Shown here: piece by piece, positions 18,787 to 29,973 of the stretch
Position numbering within the stretch: position 1 is the first letter of the stretch
How the letters are laid out: each line of letters starts with the position of its first letter
Source of the DNA: Staphylococcus carnosus
Lineage (GTDB): Bacteria > Bacillota > Bacilli > Staphylococcales > Staphylococcaceae
DNA length: 64,000 nucleotides
NCBI RefSeq assembly: GCF_900458435.1
Contig: NZ_UHCT01000001.1
Coordinates: forward strand, 1,426,001 to 1,490,000
Reading direction: 5' to 3'
Translations under genes and position numbers: made by a program
The notes under the pieces: model-generated
The model's database searches: none
What the model was told of the DNA's origin: nothing
Seen by the model: the letters and a program-made list of their open reading frames with translations, nothing else

Positions 18787-19239
18787 ATGGAAAGAACTTT
18801 TCTAATGATTAAACCAGACGGCGTACAACGCAAATTAGTTGGTGAAATCATCACTCGTTTAGAGAAAAAAGGATTAAAACTTGTTGGCGGGAAATTTATG
18901 ACTGTTTCCAAAGAAAAAGCAGAAACACATTATGGTGAACATGCTGATAAGCCATTCTACGAAGGTTTAGTTTCATTTATTACTTCAGCACCAGTATTTG
19001 CTATGGTAGTAGAAGGGGAAAACGTTGTAGAAGTGACAAGAAATATGATTGGTAAAACAAATCCAACTGAAGCAGCACCAGGCACAATCAGAGGTGATTT
19101 AGGACTTACTGTAGGTCGAAATGTGATTCATGGATCAGATTCAGTTGAATCTGCTAAAAGAGAAATCAGCCTTTGGTTCGAACCTAATGAACTTAGTGTT
19201 TACACTGCAAACGACGAAGAATGGTTATACGAAAATTAA
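18787..19239 (+). CDS. ndk: Nucleoside diphosphate kinase
   Basis: Protein of 150 aa, standard length. It starts [14 protein letters not shown] and has the active-site motif VIHGSDS with phospho-acceptor H115. It balances NTP and dNTP pools by transferring the gamma-phosphate. CAGGAGG precedes the ATG. It is a single-gene unit with its own promoter and terminator. Confidence 0.97.
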   Translation: MERTFLMIKPDGVQRKLVGEIITRLEKKGLKLVGGKFMTVSKEKAETHYGEHADKPFYEGLVSFITSAPVFAMVVEGENVVEVTRNMIGKTNPTEAAPGTIRGDLGLTVGRNVIHGSDSVESAKREISLWFEPNELSVYTANDEEWLYEN

Positions 19240-19272
19240 TATAAAGCATACATTTAAAAATTCATTTTATCC

Positions 19273-19318
19273 AAATAAACCAGATTGAAATTTTTTATTT
19301 CAATCTGGTTTATTTTTT
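19273..19318 (+). terminator. Terminator of ndk
   Basis: A 19-bp perfect stem (19273-19291 with 19297-19315) around a 5-nt loop, ending in a T-run. Confidence 0.93.
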
Positions 19319-19400
19319 CACTTAACTTCCATAAAGTTATCAAAAGATTCTAAATTCTTTATCTTTTGTATCGATTTTTTTACTTACTGCTTTTAACCTA

Positions 19401-19409
19401 TGATATGAT
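19401..19409 (+). promoter_or_regulatory. Likely -10 of the aroC operon
   Basis: Extended -10 TGA followed by TATGAT (19404-19409); no good -35 is visible. It is the only promoter-like element before aroC, which suggests that aroC to aroA, and perhaps the genes beyond, are one transcript. Confidence 0.4.
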
Positions 19410-19462
19410 AAGGGGTATATTTAATATTAGTAACCTAAAATATCGAATGGAGTGAAAGCGTA

Positions 19463-20629
19463 ATGAGATTTTTAACATCGGGAGAATCCCACGGACCTCA
19501 GTTAACCGTTATTATAGAAGGTGTTCCTGCTAACTTGAAAATAACTGCGGAAGATATTAATGAGGAAATGTTTAAACGTCAAGGTGGGTATGGACGTGGC
19601 AGAAGGATGAAAATTGAAAAAGATGGAGTCGAAATTGTATCCGGCGTTAGAAATGGCTATACGCTTGGTAGTCCAGTTACGATTGTAGTAACGAATGATG
19701 ATTTCACGCATTGGAGAAACATCATGGGAGTTGCACCGATTTCTGAAGAAGAACAAGAACAAATGAAACGTACCATCTCTAAACCGCGACCTGGTCATGC
19801 TGATTTAATAGGCGGTATTAAATATAACCATCGTGATTTAAGGAATGTTTTAGAACGATCATCAGCACGTGAAACAGCTGCACGTGTAGCTGTCGGAGCT
19901 GTATGTAAAATTTTGCTAAAACAATTAGGCATAAATGTATTAAGTCGTGTTGTTGAAATCGGCGGCATCAAAGATGATACTGATTATGACTTAGATACTA
20001 TTAAAAAGCATGAAGATAGTAATGATGTACGTGTTGTAAATGAAGACATAGCACAAGAAATACGTGCTAAAATTGATCAAGCTAAAAAAGACGGCGACTC
20101 TTTAGGCGGTGTTGTACAAGTTATTGTGAAAAATATGCCTGTTGGAATCGGAAGTTATGTACACTATGATCGCAAACTCGATGGTAGAATTGCTCAAGGC
20201 GTAGTAGGGATTAACGCTTTTAAAGGCGTAAGTTTTGGCGAAGGATTCAAAGCAGCTGAAAAACCAGGAAGCCAAATACAAGATCCTATTCTTTACAATG
20301 ATGAAGAAGGTTACACTCGCGCTTCAAATCATCTAGGAGGATTAGAAGGTGGTATGAGTAACGGAATGCCTATAGTTGTAAATGGTGTAATGAAACCTAT
20401 ACCAACACTTTATAAACCTTTAGCTTCTGTCGATATTGAAACAAAAGAACCTTTCAAAGCAACTATAGAACGGTCAGATAGTTGTGCAGTACCTGCTGCT
20501 AGCATTGTATGTGAACATGCTGTTGCTTTTGAAATTACAAAAACATTATTAGAAGAATTTCAATCTAATTACATGGAACAACTGCAACAACAAGTTGACG
20601 AGAGACGATTACGCAATATTGAATTCTAA
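19463..20629 (+). CDS. aroC: Chorismate synthase
   Basis: Final shikimate-pathway enzyme, 388 aa. The signatures GESHGP (7-12), the GHAD segment with [17 protein letters not shown], and a C-terminal DSCAVPAAS are all present. It uses reduced FMN to make chorismate from EPSP. GGAGTGAAAG precedes the ATG. First gene of aroC-aroB-aroA. Confidence 0.97.
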   Translation: MRFLTSGESHGPQLTVIIEGVPANLKITAEDINEEMFKRQGGYGRGRRMKIEKDGVEIVSGVRNGYTLGSPVTIVVTNDDFTHWRNIMGVAPISEEEQEQMKRTISKPRPGHADLIGGIKYNHRDLRNVLERSSARETAARVAVGAVCKILLKQLGINVLSRVVEIGGIKDDTDYDLDTIKKHEDSNDVRVVNEDIAQEIRAKIDQAKKDGDSLGGVVQVIVKNMPVGIGSYVHYDRKLDGRIAQGVVGINAFKGVSFGEGFKAAEKPGSQIQDPILYNDEEGYTRASNHLGGLEGGMSNGMPIVVNGVMKPIPTLYKPLASVDIETKEPFKATIERSDSCAVPAASIVCEHAVAFEITKTLLEEFQSNYMEQLQQQVDERRLRNIEF

Positions 20630-20644
20630 AAAAGGTGATTTCAA

Positions 20645-21721
20645 ATGGAATTAATGACAACTTATAAAAGTAATAATTATCCAATTATAATTAAAAACAA
20701 TGCGATTACAGAATTAACAGAATTGCTCAAACCGTATAGAGACGTTGTATTTATTGTTGATAAAAATGTAGAATTTGCACTTCCGGAAAAAATTCAGCAA
20801 GCACTATCTTCTACAAGTTCAGAACAGTTTACTCATATTTTAAAAGTAGAAGGAAATGAAACAACTAAAACTTTTGCAGTGTATCAACATATTATTGAAG
20901 AACTTTTAGAACAAAGTATTACAAGAAATACTTGTATCATTGCAATTGGTGGTGGCGTTATTGGAGATTTCGCAGGCTTTGTCGCTGCTACTATTTTAAG
21001 AGGTGTAGACTTTATTCAAGTCCCTACAACAATTTTAGCTCACGATTCTAGTGTTGGTGGAAAAGTAGGGATTAATACGCCACAAGGGAAAAATTTAGTG
21101 GGTGCATTTTATCGACCAACAGCTGTTTTATATGATTTAGACTTTTTAAACACATTACCTTATACAGAAATTTCTAGTGGTTATGCTGAAGTATATAAGC
21201 ATGCGCTTTTAAACGGTGAAGAGGCTCAATTAGAAATTGAAACTGCTTTTCCTGATAAAAAAGCATTAGAATCTCTTGTAAGTTTAGATAAATTTTTACT
21301 TAAAGGTATTCAAACAAAATTAAATATAGTAATAGAAGACGAACATGAACAAGGAAAACGTAAATTTTTAAATTTAGGTCATACATTTGGACATGCGATA
21401 GAATATAATCAAAAAATTCCTCATGGTCACGCTGTTATGATTGGCATTTTATATCAATTCATAGTAGCAAATGAATTACTAAATACACAATTCGACATCA
21501 TGCATTATATCAATTACTTTAAAAATTTAGATTACCCTTTAGAAAAAGTTTTAGATACTAACTTTGAACCATTATTAGCATTAATGTCAAAAGACAAGAA
21601 AAATGATAAATCCGGTATTCAGATGGTATTATTAAAAGAAATAGGAAAACCAAAAGTTATTCATGTAAATAACGAAGTACTCGAGAAATCTTTTGCGACG
21701 TTACAAAATTACCTAAAGTGA
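20645..21721 (+). CDS. aroB: 3-dehydroquinate synthase
   Basis: Protein of 358 aa. The NAD-binding GGGVIGDFAGFVAAT (about 101-115) and VPTTILAHDSSVGGKVGIN segments are diagnostic; the zinc ligands lie in the E/H set including GHTFGHAIE. It converts DAHP to 3-dehydroquinate. AAGGTGAT lies 6 nt before ATG 20645. Confidence 0.96.
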   Translation: MELMTTYKSNNYPIIIKNNAITELTELLKPYRDVVFIVDKNVEFALPEKIQQALSSTSSEQFTHILKVEGNETTKTFAVYQHIIEELLEQSITRNTCIIAIGGGVIGDFAGFVAATILRGVDFIQVPTTILAHDSSVGGKVGINTPQGKNLVGAFYRPTAVLYDLDFLNTLPYTEISSGYAEVYKHALLNGEEAQLEIETAFPDKKALESLVSLDKFLLKGIQTKLNIVIEDEHEQGKRKFLNLGHTFGHAIEYNQKIPHGHAVMIGILYQFIVANELLNTQFDIMHYINYFKNLDYPLEKVLDTNFEPLLALMSKDKKNDKSGIQMVLLKEIGKPKVIHVNNEVLEKSFATLQNYLK

Positions 21722-21730
21722 GTGAAATTA

Positions 21731-23029
21731 ATGACTAAGACTGAAACAATTAACCTACGCGGCCCTTTAAAAGGAGAATTTGAAGTTCCAGGGGATAAAT
21801 CAATGACTCACCGTGCAATTATGCTAAGCTCTTTAGCTCAAGGACAATCTGTAATCACAAAACCGCTTCTAGCCGAAGATTGCTTAAGAACCATGAAAAT
21901 TTTTGAATTGTTAGGTGTAAATTTTGATATTAAAGATGATAAAGTGTTTGTTGATTCACCAGGGTATCAAAACTTCAAAACACCGCATCAATCATTATAT
22001 ACAGGCAATTCCGGTACAACTACAAGAATAATGGCCGGCTTATTAAGCGGAATAGGCATCCAGTCTGTACTTTCTGGTGATGAATCTATTGGAAAACGTC
22101 CAATGAATCGTGTCATAGATCCGTTAAAAGAAATGGGTGCTTCTATAACAGGAATAGAAAATAATTATACACCACTTGTAATAAACCCATCTGACATCCA
22201 GGGTATTGATTACAAAATGCCAGTCGCAAGTGCACAAGTAAAAAGTGCTATTTTATTTGCAAGTCTATTTTCTAAGACCGCTTCTACAATAACTGAAATC
22301 GGTATTACCAGAAATCACACTGAAACAATGTTTGAACATTACAACATCCCATTAAAAATCAATGGAAACGTAATTCAAACAATTCCAGATGCAATCACAT
22401 CTATTAAAGTTAAAGATTTCACAGTACCTGGAGATATTTCTTCAGCAGCATTCTTTATAGTTGCTGCGTTGATTACTCCGGGCAGTGATATTACCATCCA
22501 TAATGTAGGTATGAACTCGACACGTTCGGGTATTATTGATATCGTAAAAGAAATGAAGGGGAATATAGAAATTATTAACCAAACAAATACTTCAGAACCT
22601 ACTGCATCCATTAGAATTCAGTATACCCCTGATTTACAACCAGCAGAGTTATCAGGAGAACTCATTACACGTGCAATAGATGAAATACCAATAGTCGCAC
22701 TTTTATGTACACAAGCAAATGGATCAAGTGTCATTAAAGATGCTGAAGAGTTGAAATTCAAAGAAACAAATCGGATTGAAACAACATCAGATGAATTAGG
22801 TTTGCTAGGTTTTGAAGTACATCCGACCGATGACGGTTTTATTATTCACCCATCAAAATTCGAACACGCTGCCTCAGTAAGTTCGTATACAGACCATCGT
22901 ATTGGCATGACACTTGCTATTGCATCTTTATTAAGCGATGAAACTTTAGCAATCAGAAATTTTGATTCAGTTAATACTTCTTTCCCTGAATTCTTGCCTT
23001 TATTAAAATCGATTTCACAGAAAGGATAA
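21731..23029 (+). CDS. aroA: EPSP synthase (3-phosphoshikimate 1-carboxyvinyltransferase)
   Basis: Protein of 432 aa, the same length as the S. aureus enzyme. [12 protein letters not shown] (PEP/shikimate-phosphate site), [15 protein letters not shown] and SIGKRPM are present. The Gly-Asn-Ser-Gly motif has Ala in the following GLLSG stretch, as in naturally glyphosate-tolerant class II enzymes of Gram-positives. ATG 21731 begins 10 nt after the aroB stop. Confidence 0.96.
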   Translation: MTKTETINLRGPLKGEFEVPGDKSMTHRAIMLSSLAQGQSVITKPLLAEDCLRTMKIFELLGVNFDIKDDKVFVDSPGYQNFKTPHQSLYTGNSGTTTRIMAGLLSGIGIQSVLSGDESIGKRPMNRVIDPLKEMGASITGIENNYTPLVINPSDIQGIDYKMPVASAQVKSAILFASLFSKTASTITEIGITRNHTETMFEHYNIPLKINGNVIQTIPDAITSIKVKDFTVPGDISSAAFFIVAALITPGSDITIHNVGMNSTRSGIIDIVKEMKGNIEIINQTNTSEPTASIRIQYTPDLQPAELSGELITRAIDEIPIVALLCTQANGSSVIKDAEELKFKETNRIETTSDELGLLGFEVHPTDDGFIIHPSKFEHAASVSSYTDHRIGMTLAIASLLSDETLAIRNFDSVNTSFPEFLPLLKSISQKG

Positions 23030-23033
23030 TATT

Positions 23034-24281
23034 ATGGAAGACACAAATAAATTAATCGATGATATTCACCTGCAAAAAATAGATAATCTGGATAGTCGAG
23101 TTGAAAAAGCGATTACAACTTCAGATGATGATACTTTATTTTTATTAGGAGAAACATTATATAATTATGGATTAACACCTCAAGGTTTAGAAGTATTCAG
23201 AGCATTATATAATAAATTTCCTGATGAAACAGAACTATTAAGTTACTTTATTGAAGGCTTAATTGCTGAAGATAAAACAGATGAAGCTTTAGAATATCTG
23301 AGCCAAGCTGACTTATCTACTGAAAGATTAATGCTGGAAGCTGATTTATATCAACAAATCAATATGTTAGAAGTAGCGATTGATAAAATTGAAGAAGCAA
23401 TTGAACTGGAACCGAATGACCCTGTCTTGCATTTTGCTTTAGCTGAATTAATGTATTTTGATGGTCAATATTTACGTGCTTCAGCAGAGTACGAAACTGT
23501 ACTTGAAACTGGAGAATACATGGTTAATGGCGTAAATTTATATGCACGTATGGCAGATAGTGCCTTGCAGAGCGGTAACTATGATGATGCGGTTAAACTT
23601 TATGAAGAGATTTCAGAACAAGATATAACATCAGAAGATTACATGAAAAAAGCTTTAGCTTACGAAAAAAATGAGTTACTGCAAGAAGCTATTAAAATAA
23701 TGAGTACATTAATGGATAAAGATCCAGACTTCATGCAAGGTTATTATTATATTCAACAACTTTACTTACAGCAAAAAGATTATAAATCCGCAATTGAAGT
23801 AGGTAAAGAAGGCTTACGTTTAAACCAATTTTATAAAGAGCTGATGTTATCTACCGGTAAAATTGAAATCGACCATGGTGATCAACAAGATGGCATCGAG
23901 CTGTTATTAAAAGCGCTTGAATTAGATAGTTCTTATCAAGAACCTTTAATCGAATTAAGTAGTTTATACCGCACTCAAGAAAACAATGAAGGTATTATTT
24001 CATTGATGCAATTTGCTGATGAAGACGATTTAGATCCAAGATTTATGTGGAACTTAGCATATGCATTAGGGGCAGAAGAAAGAGATAAAGAAGCACAGCA
24101 TTTCTTCGATATGGCAAAACCAACTTATGAAAATAACCCTGATTTTCTTGGCGACTATTATTTCTTCTTGATTGAAACTGGACAAATTGAACAAGCAAAA
24201 GCGTTGTTGCCAAAATTACTAGAATTAGATCCAAATAACGAAGAATGGCAACAAGAAGCAGAACGCCTTCAACTCTATTAA
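23034..24281 (+). CDS. TPR-repeat protein (YpiA-like)
   Basis: Acidic protein of 415 aa composed almost entirely of tetratricopeptide-like helical pairs (for example AIDKIEEAIELEPNDPVLHFALAEL at about 113-137, ending LLPKLLELDPNNEEWQQEAERL). It has no signal peptide or membrane segment. It matches the B. subtilis YpiA position between aroA/aroE and ypiB. Probably a protein-protein scaffold; the partner is unknown. AAAGGA precedes the ATG, 5 nt after aroA. Confidence 0.85.
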   Translation: MEDTNKLIDDIHLQKIDNLDSRVEKAITTSDDDTLFLLGETLYNYGLTPQGLEVFRALYNKFPDETELLSYFIEGLIAEDKTDEALEYLSQADLSTERLMLEADLYQQINMLEVAIDKIEEAIELEPNDPVLHFALAELMYFDGQYLRASAEYETVLETGEYMVNGVNLYARMADSALQSGNYDDAVKLYEEISEQDITSEDYMKKALAYEKNELLQEAIKIMSTLMDKDPDFMQGYYYIQQLYLQQKDYKSAIEVGKEGLRLNQFYKELMLSTGKIEIDHGDQQDGIELLLKALELDSSYQEPLIELSSLYRTQENNEGIISLMQFADEDDLDPRFMWNLAYALGAEERDKEAQHFFDMAKPTYENNPDFLGDYYFFLIETGQIEQAKALLPKLLELDPNNEEWQQEAERLQLY

Positions 24282-24299
24282 GATGTTGGTGAAGCAAAT

Positions 24300-24857
24300 A
24301 TGATTGATAAAGAAAGTCTCAATTTAATGAAAAAGAACTTTATTGAATACTTATTATTTCAATACAAATTCAAATCTAGGATTAGCGTATGGTTACTTAA
24401 TTTAATAAAATCTGATGTTGAACGATTAGATGATATCTATTTTGTAGATCAATCTATACCAAACCATAATACACTTGAAATTTCAGTTGCTGACACTGAG
24501 AAAACTGCTATCCAATATTATGACAATCAAATTGATTACAGGAATACAAATGAGATATTCAGACATATCGCTTACGAAAGACCTAAGTTCGATATTAAAA
24601 TCAATTTGACTAAAAGAGATGTCAGGTTAGATGAAATCCTATTATCACAATTATTGCTTTCACCTGATTATTCTCTGCATCTTCATGATTTATATGCTGT
24701 TACTATGACACCGCAGGCTGAATTATCATTGATTAATAGGTTGCAAAATACGATTGATATCAGCTTACAGATACATGACTCTGAATATTTTTATAGATTG
24801 TCGCATTTATTAAATACACTAAAAGCAAGATCAATCAATTTTCCAACAAAGGATTGA
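24300..24857 (+). CDS. UPF0302/YpiB family protein
   Basis: Protein of 185 aa. The N-terminal UPF0302 domain includes EYLLFQYKFKSRISVWLLNL (about 15-34). The C-terminal ~40 residues (LINRLQNTIDISLQIHDSEY) resemble an IDEAL motif, as in B. subtilis YpiB. Cytoplasmic, of unknown biochemistry. It sits 18 nt after the TPR gene and 4 nt before the next gene, so it is part of one operon. Confidence 0.82.
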   Translation: MIDKESLNLMKKNFIEYLLFQYKFKSRISVWLLNLIKSDVERLDDIYFVDQSIPNHNTLEISVADTEKTAIQYYDNQIDYRNTNEIFRHIAYERPKFDIKINLTKRDVRLDEILLSQLLLSPDYSLHLHDLYAVTMTPQAELSLINRLQNTIDISLQIHDSEYFYRLSHLLNTLKARSINFPTKD

Positions 24858-24861
24858 AATT

Positions 24862-25476
24862 ATGACATTAACAAATTGGTGGAGATGGGCGATTTATTCT
24901 CGTCCATTTCTTTTGTTTGCATTAGTTTGTAATATATTAGGAACTATTTATGGTTATATTTGGTATGGTAGTCAATTAAAAACAGCACCATGGTATTTCC
25001 AAATTTTCATACCTAATAGTCCTACAGCTTCTTTATTTTTATGTATTGCTTTGATTTTATTATTATTCGGGAAAAATAGTTCTATTATAGAAGCGCTCGC
25101 ATTTATGACACTCATTAAATATGGTGTCTGGGCTGTAGTCATGAATCTTATACTATTTTATCAATATGATGAAATTTCAATTAACGGGATGATGTTACTG
25201 ATTTCACATGGTATTATGGCAGCAGAAGCTATTATATTTTATCCAAGATTTAAAATTAGTTTGCTTGGCGGAATCGTATCAATACTGTGGATTTTTCATA
25301 ATGATTTAATAGATTACGTTTTCATGCAGTTTCCTTTTTATCCATTTATTGATTCTCATCTAGAATTAGTAGCCTATATTGCTTTTATTTTAAGCAGCAT
25401 TAGTGTATTATTATACTTCTACTTGGGGAAATGGACTCAACACAAATTGTTTGACCAATCTTTACGTTCTCAGTAA
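24862..25476 (+). CDS. DUF1405 membrane protein (YpjA-like)
   Basis: Hydrophobic protein of 204 aa with about six or seven membrane segments (around 13-33, 52-70, 77-100, 106-124, 130-150 and 165-190). Its N-terminus (WWRWAIYSRPFLLFALVCNI) and the conserved WYGSQL match the DUF1405/YpjA family. No function is known. Downstream of ypiB, as in Bacillus. Confidence 0.8.
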   Translation: MTLTNWWRWAIYSRPFLLFALVCNILGTIYGYIWYGSQLKTAPWYFQIFIPNSPTASLFLCIALILLLFGKNSSIIEALAFMTLIKYGVWAVVMNLILFYQYDEISINGMMLLISHGIMAAEAIIFYPRFKISLLGGIVSILWIFHNDLIDYVFMQFPFYPFIDSHLELVAYIAFILSSISVLLYFYLGKWTQHKLFDQSLRSQ

Positions 25477-25502
25477 AATAATGTTATAAAGGAGTGAGAA
25501 TT

Positions 25503-26201
25503 TTGTCTTTCATTAGTCTTATTATTTATTTTGCTATATTAATGATTTTACCGCTTTGGGCACAACACAAAGTTAAATCAACTTATGAAAAATATTCACA
25601 AGTTCGTTCTACAAGCGGCAAAACAGGACGAGAAGTGGCTGAAGAAATTTTGCGCGCCAATGGTATAAATGATGTAGAAGTTTTAGAAGGCGAAGGTTTC
25701 TTGTCAGACCATTATGATCCATCTAAAAAAGTAATTCGTTTATCTCCTGCGAACTACAGTCGTCCAAGTGTTGCTGGTACTGCTGTAGCAGCACACGAAG
25801 TGGGACATGCAATTCAACATCAGCAAGGTTATTTCTTCTTGCGTTTCAGAAATGCTTTATTCCCATTAGCAAATATCGGCAGTAATTTATCATATTTATT
25901 AATCATGGCTGGTATCGTTTTGACATCTATGCAGATGGCAATCGGTTCTACAGCATTATGGATTGGTATTTTCTTAATGGCATTTGCTGTTTTATTCTCG
26001 ATTATTACATTGCCCGTTGAATTCGATGCAAGTAAACGCGCAATGCGAAATATTGAAGAATTGCATATCGTAAACGATAAAGAGTATAAACATGCGCGCA
26101 AAGTCTTAACTGCAGCTGCAATGACTTATGTTGCTTCAACAGCAGTAGCTGTAGCAGAATTATTAAGATTTATCTTAATCGCTCGTTCTAGCGATAATTA
26201 A
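25503..26201 (+). CDS. Membrane zinc metallopeptidase (YugP family)
   Basis: Protein of 232 aa. TM1 is at about 2-19. The zinc motif HEVGH (in AVAAHEVGHAIQHQQG, about 97-113) is followed by two TM helices (about 120-172) and a conserved EFDASKRA segment that would supply the third ligand. Neutral zinc protease family PF04298; substrate unknown. TTG 25503 is preferred because AAAGGAG lies 8 nt upstream; GTG 25494 is inside it. Confidence 0.85.
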   Translation: MSFISLIIYFAILMILPLWAQHKVKSTYEKYSQVRSTSGKTGREVAEEILRANGINDVEVLEGEGFLSDHYDPSKKVIRLSPANYSRPSVAGTAVAAHEVGHAIQHQQGYFFLRFRNALFPLANIGSNLSYLLIMAGIVLTSMQMAIGSTALWIGIFLMAFAVLFSIITLPVEFDASKRAMRNIEELHIVNDKEYKHARKVLTAAAMTYVASTAVAVAELLRFILIARSSDN

Positions 26202-26218
26202 AATAGTTAATATAATTG

Positions 26219-26248
26219 AACCTTGTCGACTATTCGGCAAGGTTTTTT
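26219..26248 (+). terminator. Terminator after the yugP-like gene
   Basis: AACCTTGTCG pairs with CGGCAAGGTT (one G-U) around ACTATT, then TTTT. It probably ends the aroC-to-yugP transcript. Confidence 0.88.
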
Positions 26249-26327
26249 ATTGTCTAAAATCCGCTAAAAATGCATAACTAAAAAATATGAGATATACTAT
26301 AAATAATAGAATTAGGAGATGATTGAA

Positions 26328-26645
26328 ATGAAAACAATGGAAGAAATGCAAAAAGAAGTTGATCAATACATCGGTCAATTTAAAGCAGGATATTTTTCAC
26401 CTTTAGCTAACTTAGCACGTTTAACAGAAGAAGTTGGCGAATTAGCTAGAGAAATCAATCATGTCTACGGTGAAAAGAAAAAAAAAGATACAGAAGAAGA
26501 AAATACCATTAAAGCTGAGTTAGGCGATAATTTATTTGTGTTGTTATGTATCGCAAATTCACTCGATATTGATATGACAGAAAGTTTCAATGAAACAATG
26601 GATAAATTCAATACACGTGATAAAAATCGTTTTGAACGCAAGTAA
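26328..26645 (+). CDS. MazG-like nucleotide pyrophosphohydrolase (YpjD)
   Basis: All-alpha NTP-PPase of 105 aa. It has the metal-binding pattern RLTEEVGELAREI (ExxE) and ELGDNLFVLL (ExxD). The family hydrolyses (d)NTPs or non-canonical nucleotides to monophosphates. ATG 26328 has TTAGGAGATGA upstream; ATG 26319 overlaps that site. First gene of a run leading into bshA-cca-birA-dinG, as in Bacillus (ypjD region). Confidence 0.85.
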   Translation: MKTMEEMQKEVDQYIGQFKAGYFSPLANLARLTEEVGELAREINHVYGEKKKKDTEEENTIKAELGDNLFVLLCIANSLDIDMTESFNETMDKFNTRDKNRFERK

Positions 26646-26673
26646 TGGTATATAAAGGAGAGTTATTACAAAA

Positions 26674-27795
26674 ATGAAAATAGGAATTACATGTTATCCA
26701 TCTATGGGAGGTTCAGGCATTATTGCTACTGAACTTGGGATAATTCTCGCTGAACGTGGCCACGATGTACACTTCATCACTTCAAACTTGCCGTTTCGTA
26801 TCCGTAAACCACTTCCAAATATTACGTTTCATCAAGTTGAGGTTAACCAATATGCTGTATTTCAATATCCACCTTATGATATCAGCCTTAGTACCAAAAT
26901 AGCTTCAGTTATAAAAGAATATGATTTAGATATCTTACATATGCATTATGCTGTACCACATGCAATATGCGGGATTTTGGGACGTCAAATGTCTGGAAAA
27001 GACGTTAAAATTATGACCACATTACATGGTACTGACATAACTGTCCTTGGATATGATCATTCTTTAAAAGATGCTATAAAATTCGGAATAGAAAATAGTG
27101 ATGTTGTAACAAGTGTTAGTCAATCATTAGCAGAACAGACTAAAAAAATTATTGGTACAAAAAAAGAAATCGAACCCATTTATAATTTTGTACGCGAGAT
27201 AGATTTCCCGACTAAAAGAAATGATAAATTGAAAGAAATGTATGGGATTGACCCGAATGAAAAAGTTTTAATACATGTCTCTAATTTCAGACAAGTTAAG
27301 CGTATTGATACAATCCTAGAAACTTTTAAAAAAGTACATGATCAAATTCCATCTAAATTGCTACTTTTAGGTGATGGACCTGAATTAATGGAAATGAAAA
27401 AACTTGCTAAAGATTTAGGAATTCTTGATGCCGTCATGTTTTTAGGTAAGCAAGAATTTGTGAATCAATTTTATCAAATGTCAGATTTAGTTTTGCTTCT
27501 CAGTGAAAAAGAAAGTTTTGGATTGACATTGCTTGAAGCAATGAAGACTGGAGTTGTACCTATTGGTTCAACAGCAGGTGGTATAAAAGAAGTCATTAAA
27601 CATGAAGAAACTGGATTTGTCGTTGATGTTGGTGATAGTGAACAAGCGAGCCAGTATGCTATTCAGTTATTGACGGATGAAAATTTATATCAAAAAATGC
27701 GTGAAAATATGTTGCAGGATATTTCAGAACGTTTTAATTCAGATTTAATTGCTGATCAATATGAATATTACTATAAACAAATGCTAGAGGATTAA
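26674..27795 (+). CDS. bshA: N-acetyl-alpha-D-glucosaminyl L-malate synthase BshA
   Basis: GT4 glycosyltransferase of 373 aa, first step of bacillithiol synthesis: UDP-GlcNAc plus L-malate. N-terminal [16 protein letters not shown] (about 7-22), then HMHYAVPHA. The C-terminal donor-binding region has [21 protein letters not shown]. The conserved Ser/Gly-rich start separates BshA from generic GT4 enzymes. AAAGGAG precedes the ATG. Its position next to cca and birA is the Bacillus arrangement; the mgsA and bshB1 genes found there are absent here. Confidence 0.94.
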
Positions 27796-27797
27796 TT

Positions 27798-29000
27798 ATG
27801 AATAAAGACTTATTTTTACAAGCCGCTCCAATCTTGCAAGAAATTCAAGATAACGGTTATGAAGCTTATTATGTAGGAGGGGCTGTCCGTGACTATTTAA
27901 TGGATAGACCAATACATGATATTGATATTACAACAAGTGCATCTCCAGATGAAATAGAAGGTATTTTTACTAATACTATTCCAATTGGTAAAGAACATGG
28001 CACAATCAACGTCGTATATAACCATGAAAATTATGAAGTAACAACTTTTAGGGCTGAAGGTGAGTATGAAGATCATCGCAGACCTAGCGAAGTTATTTTT
28101 GTCAGAGACTTATACAAAGATGTTGAACGACGTGATTTCACAATTAACGCGATAGCTATGGATAATCAATTTAATATCAAAGATTATTTTAACGGCTATT
28201 CTGATATACAAAATAAATTGATAAAAACCGTTGGTAATCCTTATGAACGTTTTAATGAAGATGCTTTGCGTATTTTACGCGGTTTGCGTTTCAAATCACA
28301 ATTACGCTTTGAGATTGATTCTGATACCTATAAAGCTATGCAAGAAAAAATTGCGGACACTGAATATTTATCAATTGAACGAATCATTATTGAACTACGT
28401 AAGTTATTAGAAGGAACTGATGCATCAATTGTATATCCTTTACTTAATGAATTACAATTCTTTAAATATGTGCCATTTTTCAAGTCATTTAATACAAGTG
28501 CTATCGAAATAAAAGATCCTATTAAATTAGAGTTGTTAATTGCAATAATGTCATTCAAACAATCTTCAAACATTTCTTTATCCATGCTGAAAATCAGTAA
28601 TGACAGTAAGAAAAAAATCCAAAAATATATAACGCTTTTTAATAAACTTCCTGATATTAAAACTAAGAAAGCATTAAAGGTATTTGTTTATGACTATGGT
28701 ATCTCAACACTTTCTTATATACTGGATATGAAAGATACATTAGCAGCTAATCAGATTGAACTCGGACATCCACTTATCTTTAACATCGAATCAATAGATG
28801 AAATCAATCAAAATTTAATCATACGTCAGCGTAGTGATATGATGGTTAATGGCAAAGATATTTTAGAGTCCTTAAATCAAAAGGGAGGACCTTGGTTAAA
28901 AGATGTACTTCGTAATATTGAATGTGCCATTATCAATCAAGAAATTCCAAATCAAAAAAGTGAAATCATAAATTGGGTGAAAACACATGTCGAAATATAG
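27798..29000 (+). CDS. cca: CCA-adding tRNA nucleotidyltransferase
   Basis: Class II nucleotidyltransferase of 400 aa. The catalytic [18 protein letters not shown] (about 27-44) contains DxD, followed by the [11 protein letters not shown] motif and the base-selecting [12 protein letters not shown]. It adds or repairs the 3' CCA of tRNA. It starts 2 nt after bshA and overlaps birA by 14 nt. Confidence 0.95.
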
Positions 29001-29958
29001 TCAAGATGTCGTACAAATATTATATGACAATCAACCAGAATTTGTATCAGGGCAAACAATTGCTGAACAATTAAATATTTCTAGAACTTCAGTTAAAAAA
29101 ATTATTGACCAGTTAAAAGTAGAAGGTTGTGAAATTAATTCTGTAAACCATAAAGGTCACCAACTTAAACAATTGGCTGATATTTGGTATCAGGGAATTG
29201 TTGAAAAAATAGTGGATGCACAAGGATTCTTTAAAGAGACTTTTGTATTTCCAACTATTGATTCAACGCAACTTGCGGCTAAACAAAAACTTGTTGGAAA
29301 TCAAGATAGCCTTCTTATATTGAGTAATGAACAAACAAAAGGGCGCGGACGCTTTAATAGACCATGGGACTCTGCTAAAGGCAAAGGGCTTTGGATGAGT
29401 GCAGTATTCCGACCAAATGTTCCGTTTTCAATGATCACGACTTTCAATTTATTTATGGCACTTGCAATCAGAGAAACGATTCAAGAATTTTCTAAAGATG
29501 AAGTCGCCGTAAAATGGCCTAATGATATTTATATAGGCGATAAAAAAGTGTGTGGTTTCCTTACAGAAATGTCTGCAAATAGTGATGGTATTGAAGCTGT
29601 AATTTGTGGAATAGGTATTAATATGAACCAAGAAGCAAGTGAATTTCCTAATGAGATTGCGCATCGTGCTACGAGTATATTCAATCATTCAGATGAAAAG
29701 ATAAACCGTTATGAATTTTTGAAACTCTTATTAGAAAATATTAAAAATCGTTATATGCAATTTTTAACAGTTCCGTTTGAGTCCATACGCGAAGAGTATA
29801 TTGAACACTCAAATATTTGGAACAGAAAATTAAAATTCACAGAAAACGACAAACAATTTCCGGGTAAAGCAGTAGATATAGATAAAGACGGATTTTTACA
29901 TGTTGAAGATGAACAAGGTGAAAAGCATCGTTTGATGAGTGCAGATATAGATTTATAG
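28987..29958 (+). CDS. birA: Bifunctional biotin ligase/repressor BirA
   Basis: Protein of 323 aa. N-terminal winged HTH (about 5-60; [20 protein letters not shown]), catalytic domain with GRGRFNRPW (biotinyl-AMP loop, about 117-125) and [15 protein letters not shown], then a small C-terminal SH3-like domain. It biotinylates carboxylases and represses biotin genes. It overlaps the end of cca, so it is translated in a coupled manner. Confidence 0.95.
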
Positions 29959-29973
29959 AAAGGAGGCGATAAT

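Noticed and set aside
19449..19462. TGAAAGCG-containing sequence before aroC as a cre site
   Set aside because: The right half does not match the cre consensus, and the bases are explained by the ribosome-binding site.
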